From Paraburkholderia caledonica NBRC 102488 (GTDB lineage: Bacteria; Pseudomonadota; Gammaproteobacteria; Burkholderiales; Burkholderiaceae): a stretch of DNA of 59,525 nucleotides. Position numbers and translations under genes: made by a program. Shown in pieces: positions 44,519 to 53,006 of this stretch; position 1 is the first letter of the stretch; each line of letters starts with the position of its first letter. The notes beneath the pieces were generated by a model, which saw nothing but the letters and a program-made list of their open reading frames with translations, searched no databases and was not told the origin of the DNA. Where the stretch lies: positions 1 through 59,525 of the forward strand of contig NZ_BAYE01000033.1 of NCBI RefSeq assembly GCF_000685095.1. The letters are read 5' to 3'.

Positions 44519-45465
44519 GACTTTCCTACTCTCTCAGGTTGTATGGATGGGCGAAATGACAGGGATTCCTTGTGGAACGCCCGTCCACTTTGTTGATATG
44601 TGTAATTGCACATAAAAGAGCGAATCATTGCTGTCAGAGATTCAATTTAAGGACCCCGTGCCGGGACCGACTGTCCGATGGCGCTGGACGTTTTGCTCAA
44701 ACGATATTCACGAATGCTTGTCGTGCCGAGCTTCTTTTGCACAATGAACAAATGCCGGACAGGACTGCGGCTTCGAAGGGTTGCGAGGACGACAAGGTGC
44801 TGGCTGCGGGAGATGTGCATGTCGAGTACTTTATATGTGCAATTGCACATACGTCAATGTTAATCAACCATTCCTGTGGCGACGAGGGATGAAATGCAGC
44901 CGCCTACGACGCCAGGACTCCTCAGGTTTGTTCGAGGTGAAAAGCCGTGATGCCCCGCAGTTGCGGGGATGAGTTCGACGCGCGCCTCTCCGTGTCGCTC
45001 GAAGCAGCGTGTTCCGTTGCCACACAAGCCGGAAGGTCACGGTGGGCGAGCCGCGCGCTAGTGGATGAAAGGCTTTTTTAGGTAGCAGCGACGCGGCCCC
45101 GTCTCCGGTTTCACTTGCGAAACGCTATCACTTCCTCTTCATCGGAGGGCCGAGCATTTCTTCAGGGCGATGCGTGGAAAAATGCCGTAGACTTCGGTGA
45201 ATTCTCGAACAGGTTCTGAAATGTGACCGCCAACCCAGACACCCTCTCATGAAATCCGACCGCTTGCTGCTGATCATCTACATCCTGTCAGCGGCATACG
45301 GAATGTTCCGGATCATCCCAAGCTACCTGTCTGGTCACCATTCGCTCTCGGCGATTCATATGAGACGTCCACATATCGGTCGTCGACAAAGGGGGATCCA
45401 GGTGTCAAAGCAATCTTCGTTACTTTTATCAAAGCCGTACCTCCCGCATCGATCTGGACCACTGT
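44519..45465. promoter_or_regulatory. Region with two MarR-type operators and copy B of a dispersed sequence
   Basis: No gene is supported. MarR-type sites: ATGTGTAATTGCACAT (44598-44613, one mismatch) and TATGTGCAATTGCACATA (44834-44851, perfect 18 bp). The first would control the NmrA-like gene; the second faces DNA without a gene, so a former target may be lost. At about 45166-45181 and 45229-45270 the sequence matches 18.17-18.33 kb (AGGGCGATGCGTGGAA; AACCCAGACACCCTCTCATG) and encodes MKSDRLL before the frame loses family resemblance. Confidence 0.55.
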
Positions 45466-46383
45466 ATGGAACTTACCAGTATCAACGACATAGTTGCGTT
45501 CGTCGCTGTTGTTGAGAGCGGCAATTTCACATCTGCAGCGAAAAAACTAGGCCTTACGCGCTCCGCTGTAGGCAAACGCATACTCAACCTGGAACACCGC
45601 CTCGCGGCACGCTTGTTTCACCGAACAACGCGCAGTCTAAGGCTGACTGATGATGGCCAGGTACTGTACGCGCGCAGTTCGCAGATCCTTGTTGACCTCG
45701 AGGAGACTGAGAGCGCCATGGCTCACCGCAGCGGCGAACCGCGCGGACGGTTGACGGTGAGCGTACCGGTCACGCTGGGACGTCGTCACGTGTTGCCGGT
45801 ACTGGAGCGCCTTCTCGAGAAGTGGCCTGAGCTGAGTGCCACTGTCAGTTTCTCGGATCGGTTCGTGGACTTGATCGAAGACGGTTTTGACATTGCTGTT
45901 CGTACGGGTAACCCGCGGGACGATACCCGACTGATGGCAAGGAGCGTGGCGCGGCAACGCGTTTTGGCATGCGCCTCACCCGGCTACGTCACGCGTAAAG
46001 GCGCGCCCCAACGGCCAGAAGAACTCGACGGGCACGACTGCCTGTTCTTCCTGAGCGAAGGGCGCCCGCGCCCTTGGTCCTTTAATGTCGACGGACACTC
46101 CCAGCAGTTCACGGGAGGTGCGCGCCTGTTAATGGACGATGGGGAGGCCCTGCAGGCTGCCGCGCTGTCTGGTTTTGGCATCGCCTATTTGCCCACTTAC
46201 CTGACCAGCGAAGATCTGCGTGCGGGCCGCCTGGTCCCGTTGCTGGAGTCGTATGCGTTTGACGGTGAGCCCATTCGGGTCGTTTACCCAAGCAAGCGAT
46301 ATCTGTCGCCCAAGGTCCGTTCTTTTATAGACTTGCTGGTCGACTCCTGGGGTGATGAACCGCCGTGGGAGCGTGGAGACTGA
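45466..46383 (+). CDS. LysR-family regulator
   Basis: 305 aa. HTH: DIVAFVAVVESGNFTSAAKK, LGLTRSAVGKRILNLEHRLA, RTTRSLRLTDDGQVLYARSS. Effector domain RLTVSVPVTLGRRHVLPVLE, DLIEDGFDIAVRTGNPRDDT, typical of the CrgA/LysR subgroup that regulates oxidoreductases. It stands alone, convergent with the hydrolase gene at 46.6 kb. Target unknown. Confidence 0.92.
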   Translation: MELTSINDIVAFVAVVESGNFTSAAKKLGLTRSAVGKRILNLEHRLAARLFHRTTRSLRLTDDGQVLYARSSQILVDLEETESAMAHRSGEPRGRLTVSVPVTLGRRHVLPVLERLLEKWPELSATVSFSDRFVDLIEDGFDIAVRTGNPRDDTRLMARSVARQRVLACASPGYVTRKGAPQRPEELDGHDCLFFLSEGRPRPWSFNVDGHSQQFTGGARLLMDDGEALQAAALSGFGIAYLPTYLTSEDLRAGRLVPLLESYAFDGEPIRVVYPSKRYLSPKVRSFIDLLVDSWGDEPPWERGD

Positions 46384-46626
46384 TACACGAACACGTGACT
46401 TCATCCCGGCGTCGGAAAACAGAAACAGTGGCGGCGCACTCCGATCGAGGTCCCTGGGCAGCTCTGTTTGTCGGCTAGACAGCGCAGCGAGCGACGTCTC
46501 CGCTCAGGGAACTGACGTTTCGCGATCATGCGTTTCGTGCGCCACGCGGGGCTCACGGTCGCAGAAGGGCAACTACGCGTTCAAAGTGAAATGCCCACCG
46601 ATACCGGTAAGCATTTCGTCATTCCA

Positions 46627-47559
46627 CTAGCTCGCGCTTTGTGCAGCCGCAAGCTGCGTTTTTAGGAACCGCACTGAGCTTTCCAATGCCTGGCGGCCTT
46701 CGGGCAACATCGTCGCGTAGAAATGCCAGGCGTGGAACATGCCTGGCCAGACTTCCAGGTCAACCCGCACACGATTGTCACCAAGATGGGTGGCCAGGCG
46801 CATTGCATCGCTGAGCATCAGTTCGTTCTCGCCGATCTGTACCTGGATCGGCGGCAATCCTGTGACATCCGCGAACACCGGTGAAGCCAGCGGATGGTTG
46901 GGCAACGCCTGACCGAGAAACGCCCGCGCCAGCATATCGAGGCCGGCCTTGGTATTGAGCGGGTCGAGGCCTTCGCGATTGGTCATCGAGATCCCGGTGT
47001 GCTCGAGATTGGCCCACGGCGAGATGGCCGTCCCTCCTGCTGGTAGCGGCAAGCCCGCATTTCTGGCAGCAACCATGATTGAAACGACCATCGCGCCACC
47101 GGCGGATTCCCCGGCAAATACGATTCGGTGGGCGGGGATGCCTTGATCGAGTAGCCCCTTGTATGCGCTCAGCGTGTCGTCGATCGGCACCGGGAAAACG
47201 TGTTCTGGAGCAAGACGGTAATCGGGCATGTAGACCTTTGCGCCGAGCAGTTTGGCGTAGTTGCCGCCGATGCCATGGTAACCGCCCGGCTCGCCGACAA
47301 TATACGCGCCTCCGTGAATGTAGAACAGAACAGCATCAGTGGTCAGGCTATCCGGAGTGATCAGCGTGGCCGGCACGCCAGCCAGTTCGCACGTTTCGAA
47401 ACGGACGCCGTCCGGCGCAGGTTGTTTCGCCAGCATCGCGGTATAAGCCGAGCGAATCTCGGTCATCGAGATATCGCTATTTTCGCCCTTCAATATGGGG
47501 CCGAGATTCTCCAGACTCCTGGCCCAGTCTTTCACGCCGCGCGCAACTTGTTCGTTCAT
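46627..47559 (-). CDS. Alpha/beta hydrolase of the hormone-sensitive-lipase (family IV) group
   Basis: 310 aa from the ATG at 47559, chosen for AAGGACGAAATC just upstream; an ATG five codons earlier is weaker. The family IV esterase signature HGGAYIVGEPGGYHG (oxyanion hole HGG) and nucleophile elbow GESAGGA are present, with acid DVTGLPPIQVQIGENELMLS and His in WPGMFHAWHFY. These enzymes hydrolyse short acyl esters. It lies downstream of, and in the same direction as, the ABC importer genes but 224 bp beyond them, past a hairpin. Confidence 0.9.
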   Translation of the reverse strand: MNEQVARGVKDWARSLENLGPILKGENSDISMTEIRSAYTAMLAKQPAPDGVRFETCELAGVPATLITPDSLTTDAVLFYIHGGAYIVGEPGGYHGIGGNYAKLLGAKVYMPDYRLAPEHVFPVPIDDTLSAYKGLLDQGIPAHRIVFAGESAGGAMVVSIMVAARNAGLPLPAGGTAISPWANLEHTGISMTNREGLDPLNTKAGLDMLARAFLGQALPNHPLASPVFADVTGLPPIQVQIGENELMLSDAMRLATHLGDNRVRVDLEVWPGMFHAWHFYATMLPEGRQALESSVRFLKTQLAAAQSAS

Positions 47560-47725
47560 GATTTCGTCCTTCAATGGTTAGCAATGCCCAGAGACCTGGG
47601 TAAACATTTCGCGTAAGGAATGTTATTGGATGTATTGGGGAATTTGTTTCGCAACACTGCGGATGACTTTTGCAGTTTCGCGCTGGACCGCAAGTAGGAG
47701 AACGCTCCGAGCTTCACAACCGAAA

Positions 47726-47765
47726 CGCCGGGCGGCTTGTCCCATTCCGCGCTAAGCCGCCGGCG
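47726..47765 (-). terminator. GC-rich hairpin after the ABC binding-protein gene
   Basis: CGCCGGGCGGCTT (47726-47738) pairs with AAGCCGCCGGCG (47754-47765), with a one-base bulge and a 15-nt loop. It lies 18 bp beyond the stop of the binding-protein gene. There is no obvious T-tract, so it may be a weak terminator or an mRNA stabiliser. Confidence 0.4.
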
Positions 47766-47783
47766 TCACTGCCGCGTCGCCGC

Positions 47784-49025
47784 TTATTTGCCAGACGCAG
47801 ACACTTTTGTTAGCTTGTAGGCATCGGCGCGTTGCGTACATTTCTGACAGTTGATGCCAGGCTCGCCCGGAGCAGCGACGACTGCGTCCGCTGGCAGCGG
47901 TTGAATAGTTGCACCTGCCGTCGCCTCGCCATTCAAGGCCGAGCGAAGAGAAAGTTCCGGAAGCAGGCGAGGATTGAACACCTCGGTCACGAATGAATCA
48001 GGGACCTTGCCGGGAGGGAATGCGTTGCAGCCGTTCTCGAGCTTATCGCCCGTGCACAGCTTGACCTGTTCGGCGGGAACCCAGGGCAGGGGGTATTCGA
48101 TGTTGTGGATTTCGAGCTTTCTCTTGCCCAGAAGCACTTCCATCATCAGCTTGAAAGTGAACGCCGCGGTTGCGGGAGGAGAGCCGGAGGACACGCCTTG
48201 CAGCCCCTTGCTACGCATGTCTCCGCTGCCAAGAGCCAGCCGAAAGCCGTTGGAATTCTCTCCGGTAACGGGAACGAGCTTCTTGCCTGACGCCTGCAGT
48301 GCCTTGATCGCACCGTCTTCGCCTGCTTCGGCCCAGATGCCGTCGACGTCCGGGTGTGCCGCGAGCGCCTTCGCGGTTTCCTGCTGGGTCGTACGGTCGT
48401 CCCAATAGCCGTAGTACTCGGCGACGACGTGAATGCCCGGATATTTTTTGAAGACGCTCATCGCACCGTCGTAGTGGCGCTTGTCAACCGAATTGCCCGG
48501 AACACCGCGGCTCATGAAGATGTTGCCTTTTCCATGCAGCGCATTCGCCAGCTGCTGCGCGGTGTTCTCGCCAAAGCCAGCAGTGATGTAGCTCACGTTA
48601 TAGGCACACGGTTCGGTCACAGTCGCGTCGTACATGAAGAACAGCGTTCCCTTCTCGCAACCTCGCTTGATGACGCGGTTGAGCGCCGTCGGCGAAATGG
48701 GGAAGCTGATCACTCCATCTGCGTTGGCTGCGATCATGCTCTCATAGGCGGAAATCTGCGCCTGAACGTCCGTTCCAGAAATCACCTCCCTCAGTTCCAC
48801 TAACTTGTCGTAGGGAGGCGTCTTCGCCACCGCCTTCACGACGTTGGCGGCTTCTGATTGCCATGCGTTTCCGCTATAACTGAGGCTCAGATAGATCAGG
48901 TATTTGTCCTTGGTCGGCTTCGCTTGCGCGTTAGCAGTTCCGATCCCGCAGTATCCGGCTGCGGCTATAGCGGCGGCGAACGTGCCCACGCGAGCCCATT
49001 GGGCAACAGACTTCAGGGTTTCCAT
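47784..49025 (-). CDS. Sugar-type ABC transporter substrate-binding protein
   Basis: 413 aa from the ATG at 49025 (AAGGAGA 7 bp upstream; the frame from 49064 lacks a site). Signal peptide at about residues 1-33 (FAAAIAAAGYCGIGTANA). The mature protein is a Peripla_BP_4/RbsB-type receptor: YLIYLSLSYSGNAWQSEAAN, SAYESMIAANADGVISFPIS, DVDGIWAEAGEDGAIKALQA. The C-terminal extension with a CxxC (GINCQKCTQ) is unusual for the family. It is the last of four ABC genes; 173 bp separate it from the permease. Confidence 0.9.
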   Translation of the reverse strand: METLKSVAQWARVGTFAAAIAAAGYCGIGTANAQAKPTKDKYLIYLSLSYSGNAWQSEAANVVKAVAKTPPYDKLVELREVISGTDVQAQISAYESMIAANADGVISFPISPTALNRVIKRGCEKGTLFFMYDATVTEPCAYNVSYITAGFGENTAQQLANALHGKGNIFMSRGVPGNSVDKRHYDGAMSVFKKYPGIHVVAEYYGYWDDRTTQQETAKALAAHPDVDGIWAEAGEDGAIKALQASGKKLVPVTGENSNGFRLALGSGDMRSKGLQGVSSGSPPATAAFTFKLMMEVLLGKRKLEIHNIEYPLPWVPAEQVKLCTGDKLENGCNAFPPGKVPDSFVTEVFNPRLLPELSLRSALNGEATAGATIQPLPADAVVAAPGEPGINCQKCTQRADAYKLTKVSASGK

Positions 49026-49198
49026 GATGCGTCTCCTTGGCAGAACGCCAATTTTTGAAATCACTTCTGGTTTGCAGAAATCAGACGTTCCGTCCCGGGC
49101 CGGTTCGTTAGATTCACGTATTGATTCTTGAAATACAGTTCGTTGTACTACGCGATGTAGATCGATATGTCGTGTCGATCGATGCGGGTCCCGCTCAG

Positions 49199-50239
49199 CT
49201 AAGCACGTCGTCTAGCCGTCGACCGGATCCAGTCCAATGCGCCATCGTGCTGGAGCAGAATGGCGGCGAGAATCAGTCCGCCTGAAATCATGGTTCTCCA
49301 ACCCTGAGCCAATCCGAGCGATGTAATGACCATGTCGAATATCGTCAGAAGGATGGCCCCACCGATTGTCCCGACGAAGGTCCCTCTGCCGCCAAGAATC
49401 GATGAGCCCCCAATGACAACCGCCGCAACTGACGGGAGAAGGTACGATTCGCCCATCCGCAGGGTCGCGCCGTTCGAATAGCCGACAAGCATCATCCCCG
49501 CAAAACCGGCGAACGCGGACGAAAGCGCATAAGTGCAGACGGTAATAACGTTAGTCCGCATGCCAGCAATCTTCGCAGCTGCGGCGTTACTGCCCATTGC
49601 GTAGAGCCGCTGACCGAACGAGGTGCGAGATTGCACGAATACCGCGGTCGCGCAAAAGAGAACCACGAACAGGTTGACCATAGGCACACCGCCGACACGG
49701 CCTGTCATCAGCCGGGAGAGCGAATTCGGAGCGGAACCGCTCAAGGTGCCACCGGTCGCTCCAAGGCAGATGCTGTAGACGATGATGCCCGATGCCAGGG
49801 TCATGATGAACGGTGGGATTCTGAGTAGCGTCACGCCCAATCCGTTCAGGACTCCAATCGAGGCGCACACAACCAGAACGGCCGGAATCTGCCACCAAAA
49901 CCCAGCCGGGGAGAGCGTGCTCATCCATGCCGCCGCCAGGATCCCGCCGACTGTAACGACCGAGGGAATGGAAAGATCAAGTCCTCCAATAAGAACGGTC
50001 AAGCCCTGGCCGTACGATATGACGATCAGGAACGAGGCAAGCGTCAGAATCGTTTGCAGCTGATGGACGCTGCCAAACTCCGGATTGATGAACTTCGAAA
50101 AGAACAACGCGAGGACACAGACCACATAGACGCCGATGGTGCCGACTGTGTCGCGTTGAAGCCGCACCGCTCCACGCTTGTCTTCGCCCCGGACGAACCG
50201 GGTGCCGGCCTTGACCGGCTCATCTCTCAGATTAAGCAT
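49199..50239 (-). CDS. Sugar-type ABC transporter permease B (RbsC family)
   Basis: 346 aa from the ATG at 50239, supported by GGAGGAA about 7 bp upstream; the frame is open to 50296. About eight to ten membrane helices with the BPD_transp_2 pattern: ILTLASFLIVISYGQGLTVL, IGGLDLSIPSVVTVGGILAA and VAAVVIGGSSILGGRGTFVG, TIGGAILLTIFDMVI. The start overlaps the end of permease A by 8 bp. Two different permeases imply a heterodimeric channel. Confidence 0.9.
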   Translation of the reverse strand: MLNLRDEPVKAGTRFVRGEDKRGAVRLQRDTVGTIGVYVVCVLALFFSKFINPEFGSVHQLQTILTLASFLIVISYGQGLTVLIGGLDLSIPSVVTVGGILAAAWMSTLSPAGFWWQIPAVLVVCASIGVLNGLGVTLLRIPPFIMTLASGIIVYSICLGATGGTLSGSAPNSLSRLMTGRVGGVPMVNLFVVLFCATAVFVQSRTSFGQRLYAMGSNAAAAKIAGMRTNVITVCTYALSSAFAGFAGMMLVGYSNGATLRMGESYLLPSVAAVVIGGSSILGGRGTFVGTIGGAILLTIFDMVITSLGLAQGWRTMISGGLILAAILLQHDGALDWIRSTARRRA

Positions 50240-51218
50240 GTTGGCGATTCCTCCGTGCAAGGTAGGTAATGACGTTAACCAGAATGACGGCGACAATCAT
50301 GACGAACCCTTGAAACAGTCCAATATAGAAGGACTGAACGCCAGAAGAGAACAGTACTTTTTGTAGCAGCATCAGGGTCGCGGCTCCAATCATGCTGCCG
50401 TACAGACCGCCTTGACCGCCCGTGAAGGCTGTCCCACCGAGGGCGACAGAAGCGAAGACAAGCAGCAACAGAGTCGACCCAGCGTTCGGGTCCCCCGAGG
50501 CAGTCTGCGCGGACAACATGAAGCCGGCGAGACCATACAGAGACCCCGCCATAACGAAGGCGATGCACTTCGTCCGTTTGACGTTGATGCCCGAGAGCGC
50601 GGCGGCCGTCTGGTCCTTGCCTACTGCGTAAAGTGCCACGCCTGTATTAGTCCGCCGAAAGACGGCCCATAGCAGGGCGACCGCGATGGCAACCAGCCCG
50701 GACACAGGGACTACGCCCCATAGACTGTTAGTCAGCGTGTCGCTAATCCACTCGGAAACGCTGCCTCCAGGGGCATCGAGTATCACCAATGCCAGGCCTT
50801 TGGTGAGAATCATCATCGCGAGCGTGACTGCAATAGACTGAAGTCCTCCGTATGCCACGAAGAATCCGTTGCAGAGTCCGACTACTGCTCCGATGGCGAT
50901 TGCAATTACCGCGCTCGTCAGAGCGCCGCTTGCTCCGTCCATTGGGTGAGTAGCCAGCACTACGTTCACCAGCGAGAGAACGCCCGCTACCGAAAGGTCA
51001 AAGCCACCCAGCAGAATTACAAACGTCGCTCCTGCCGCGGCGATGGCAAGCGGAATTGAGTTGTTCACCAGGTCCGCAAAAGCGGATGCCGAGAGCGCGC
51101 CAGCTTCCACTCGGGAGTAGACCACGTAGAGCATCACGTAGAGGATGACGACGGTGGTCAACCCGTCCGTCAGCAGTCCGCGAGCCGACGGGGTCCGGGT
51201 TCTGGTAGCGGTGTTCAT
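50232..51218 (-). CDS. Sugar-type ABC transporter permease A (RbsC family)
   Basis: 328 aa. BPD_transp_2 features: NNSIPLAIAAAGATFVILLG, GFDLSVAGVLSLVNVVLATH, ALYAVGKDQTAAALSGINVK and VFASVALGGTAFTGGQGGLY, GSMIGAATLMLLQKVLFSSG. It overlaps the ATPase stop by 4 bp (ATGA), so the two are translationally coupled. Confidence 0.9.
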   Translation of the reverse strand: MNTATRTRTPSARGLLTDGLTTVVILYVMLYVVYSRVEAGALSASAFADLVNNSIPLAIAAAGATFVILLGGFDLSVAGVLSLVNVVLATHPMDGASGALTSAVIAIAIGAVVGLCNGFFVAYGGLQSIAVTLAMMILTKGLALVILDAPGGSVSEWISDTLTNSLWGVVPVSGLVAIAVALLWAVFRRTNTGVALYAVGKDQTAAALSGINVKRTKCIAFVMAGSLYGLAGFMLSAQTASGDPNAGSTLLLLVFASVALGGTAFTGGQGGLYGSMIGAATLMLLQKVLFSSGVQSFYIGLFQGFVMIVAVILVNVITYLARRNRQHA

Positions 51219-52750
51219 GCTGCTCTCCCGGTGTTGCTACGATCGAGATGTCCCGTGGCAGCTGCAACGATACGGCGCTCTTCTATTTCCTCGCCTTCCA
51301 GTTGCGCGACAATGCGGCCGTCATAAACCACCAGACATTGGTCACACAACTGGACGATCTCCGACAGTTCCGACGAGTAAAGGAGGACGGCACCGCCGGC
51401 GGCGGCATACCGCTGAATAGCTTCGTAGATAGCCTGCTTCGTGCCGACATCGACTCCACGAGTTGGATCAAACAGCAATAGGGCTCGGGCGCCGGTGCTA
51501 AGTACTCGTGCGAGTAGCGCCTTTTGCTGGTTTCCGCCCGACAGCTCGCCGATCTGAAAGTTAAAGTAGCGGTCGGCGAGGTCTACTTCCCGCGCCACGC
51601 TCTTCATTAACTTCAGTCCTCGTGCGCGTCGTATTACACCGAGCGTGGAGACCTTGCCTAATGCCCCCAAGGTGACGTTTTTCTGAACGGATAGCGTCGG
51701 AAAGATGCCGTGCGTTTTGCGCTCCTCCGGCAACAGGCAGACTTCAATGCCGGCTTTTAGCGCTTGCGACGGCGACTTTATTCGAACCGTTTCTCCGTCG
51801 ATCCTGATAGTCCCACTCTCAATTGCAGTCAAACCGAATAGCGCGTGAAAGAGGTCGCCTTGCCCCTGACCGTCAAGACCCGCGACGCCAACGATGCCTC
51901 CCACGGCCACCTCGAACGATGCTGCCTTGATTGCACCGGCATGAAGGTCGGTCACTTTGAGGCGCGACTTGGTTACCCGATTGATTCGTGACCTGTCCCG
52001 CGAGAATGTCGCGAGGCTGGAACCGACCATCATTTCAAAGATGGCCGCATCGTCCGTCTGCCGAAGATCGGTAGTCGCGATGCTGCGGCCGCTCCTGAGC
52101 ACGGTGCCGCGCGCACACAGCTCACGGATCTCGTTCAGCCGGTGAGAGATGTACAGGACGGACGTGCCGCGCGCCGTCTCGGCGCGAATAAGCGCGAATA
52201 ACCAATCGGTGGACGACAGCACGGCAGTAGGTTCGTCGAGGATGAGCAGCTTCGGTCCCTTGCTCATCGCCCGGACGATTTCGAGTCGCTGGCGGTCGGC
52301 AAGCGAAAGCTGCGATACCTGCGCACGAGGATGAAGCTGCAGCCCGTATCGATCAAGCGTAGCCGCAGCGCAATCTTCGTTGTCTCGACGCGAAATCAGC
52401 CGCGACCGTCCTTTTTCAAGCCGAGGGAGCGCGAGATTTTCCGCGACCGTCAGGTTGGGCAGAAGGCTCAACTCCTGGAACGCGGTAGCAACGCCCTGAG
52501 CCCGAGCGTGCAGAATCGACTGCGGCTTGTATGGCAAGCCAACGAGCGCGGCGGTCCCTGAATCCGGCGTCACCACCCCGCTCAGTATTTTGACGAGCGT
52601 CGACTTGCCTGCTCCATTCTCGCCAAGAATGGCGTGTACCTCGCCCGGCAGAATAGTAAGGTCGACGCCTCCGAGTGCGACGGTCGGCCCGTATGACTTC
52701 TGCAGACCCGTCACGCTCAGCGTAGGAACCACCGATGCGGCATCCGTCAC
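51215..52750 (-). CDS. Sugar-type ABC transporter ATPase (two nucleotide-binding domains)
   Basis: 511 aa, RbsA/MglA architecture. Domain 1 has Walker A ILGENGAGKSTLVKIL, a LSLADRQ signature and Walker B LLILDEPTAVL. Domain 2 has a degenerate P-loop region (GVAGLDGQGQGDLFHALFG), the intact signature LSGGNQQKALLARVL and LLLFDPTRGVDVGTKQ, where Asp replaces the usual Glu beside Walker B. This asymmetry is normal for the family. First gene of the four-gene ABC set; 256 bp separate it from the hydrolase gene upstream, so it may use its own promoter or continue the catabolic operon. Confidence 0.92.
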   Translation of the reverse strand: MTDAASVVPTLSVTGLQKSYGPTVALGGVDLTILPGEVHAILGENGAGKSTLVKILSGVVTPDSGTAALVGLPYKPQSILHARAQGVATAFQELSLLPNLTVAENLALPRLEKGRSRLISRRDNEDCAAATLDRYGLQLHPRAQVSQLSLADRQRLEIVRAMSKGPKLLILDEPTAVLSSTDWLFALIRAETARGTSVLYISHRLNEIRELCARGTVLRSGRSIATTDLRQTDDAAIFEMMVGSSLATFSRDRSRINRVTKSRLKVTDLHAGAIKAASFEVAVGGIVGVAGLDGQGQGDLFHALFGLTAIESGTIRIDGETVRIKSPSQALKAGIEVCLLPEERKTHGIFPTLSVQKNVTLGALGKVSTLGVIRRARGLKLMKSVAREVDLADRYFNFQIGELSGGNQQKALLARVLSTGARALLLFDPTRGVDVGTKQAIYEAIQRYAAAGGAVLLYSSELSEIVQLCDQCLVVYDGRIVAQLEGEEIEERRIVAAATGHLDRSNTGRAA

Positions 52751-53006
52751 TGCTGTCTCCTTAATTTATAAAGCCGAAACCGATGCGCCAGGCTGCTGTC
52801 CAGCCGCCATCCGCTTTCCGCGAATACATCGAGCCGCGATCACTTCCGAAACGCAGGCAGATTCAGATGCATTGAGTTGAGGAAATCGCCTGCGCAGCGA
52901 CGTCGCCGATGTGGACGTCCGTGTCTCCGGTTGCGAACCGACGAAAAAGGGGCAACGGAGCGTCCCGTGCACACATAACCCGTCACCGGCGCTCCGCCAG
53001 ACGCTC

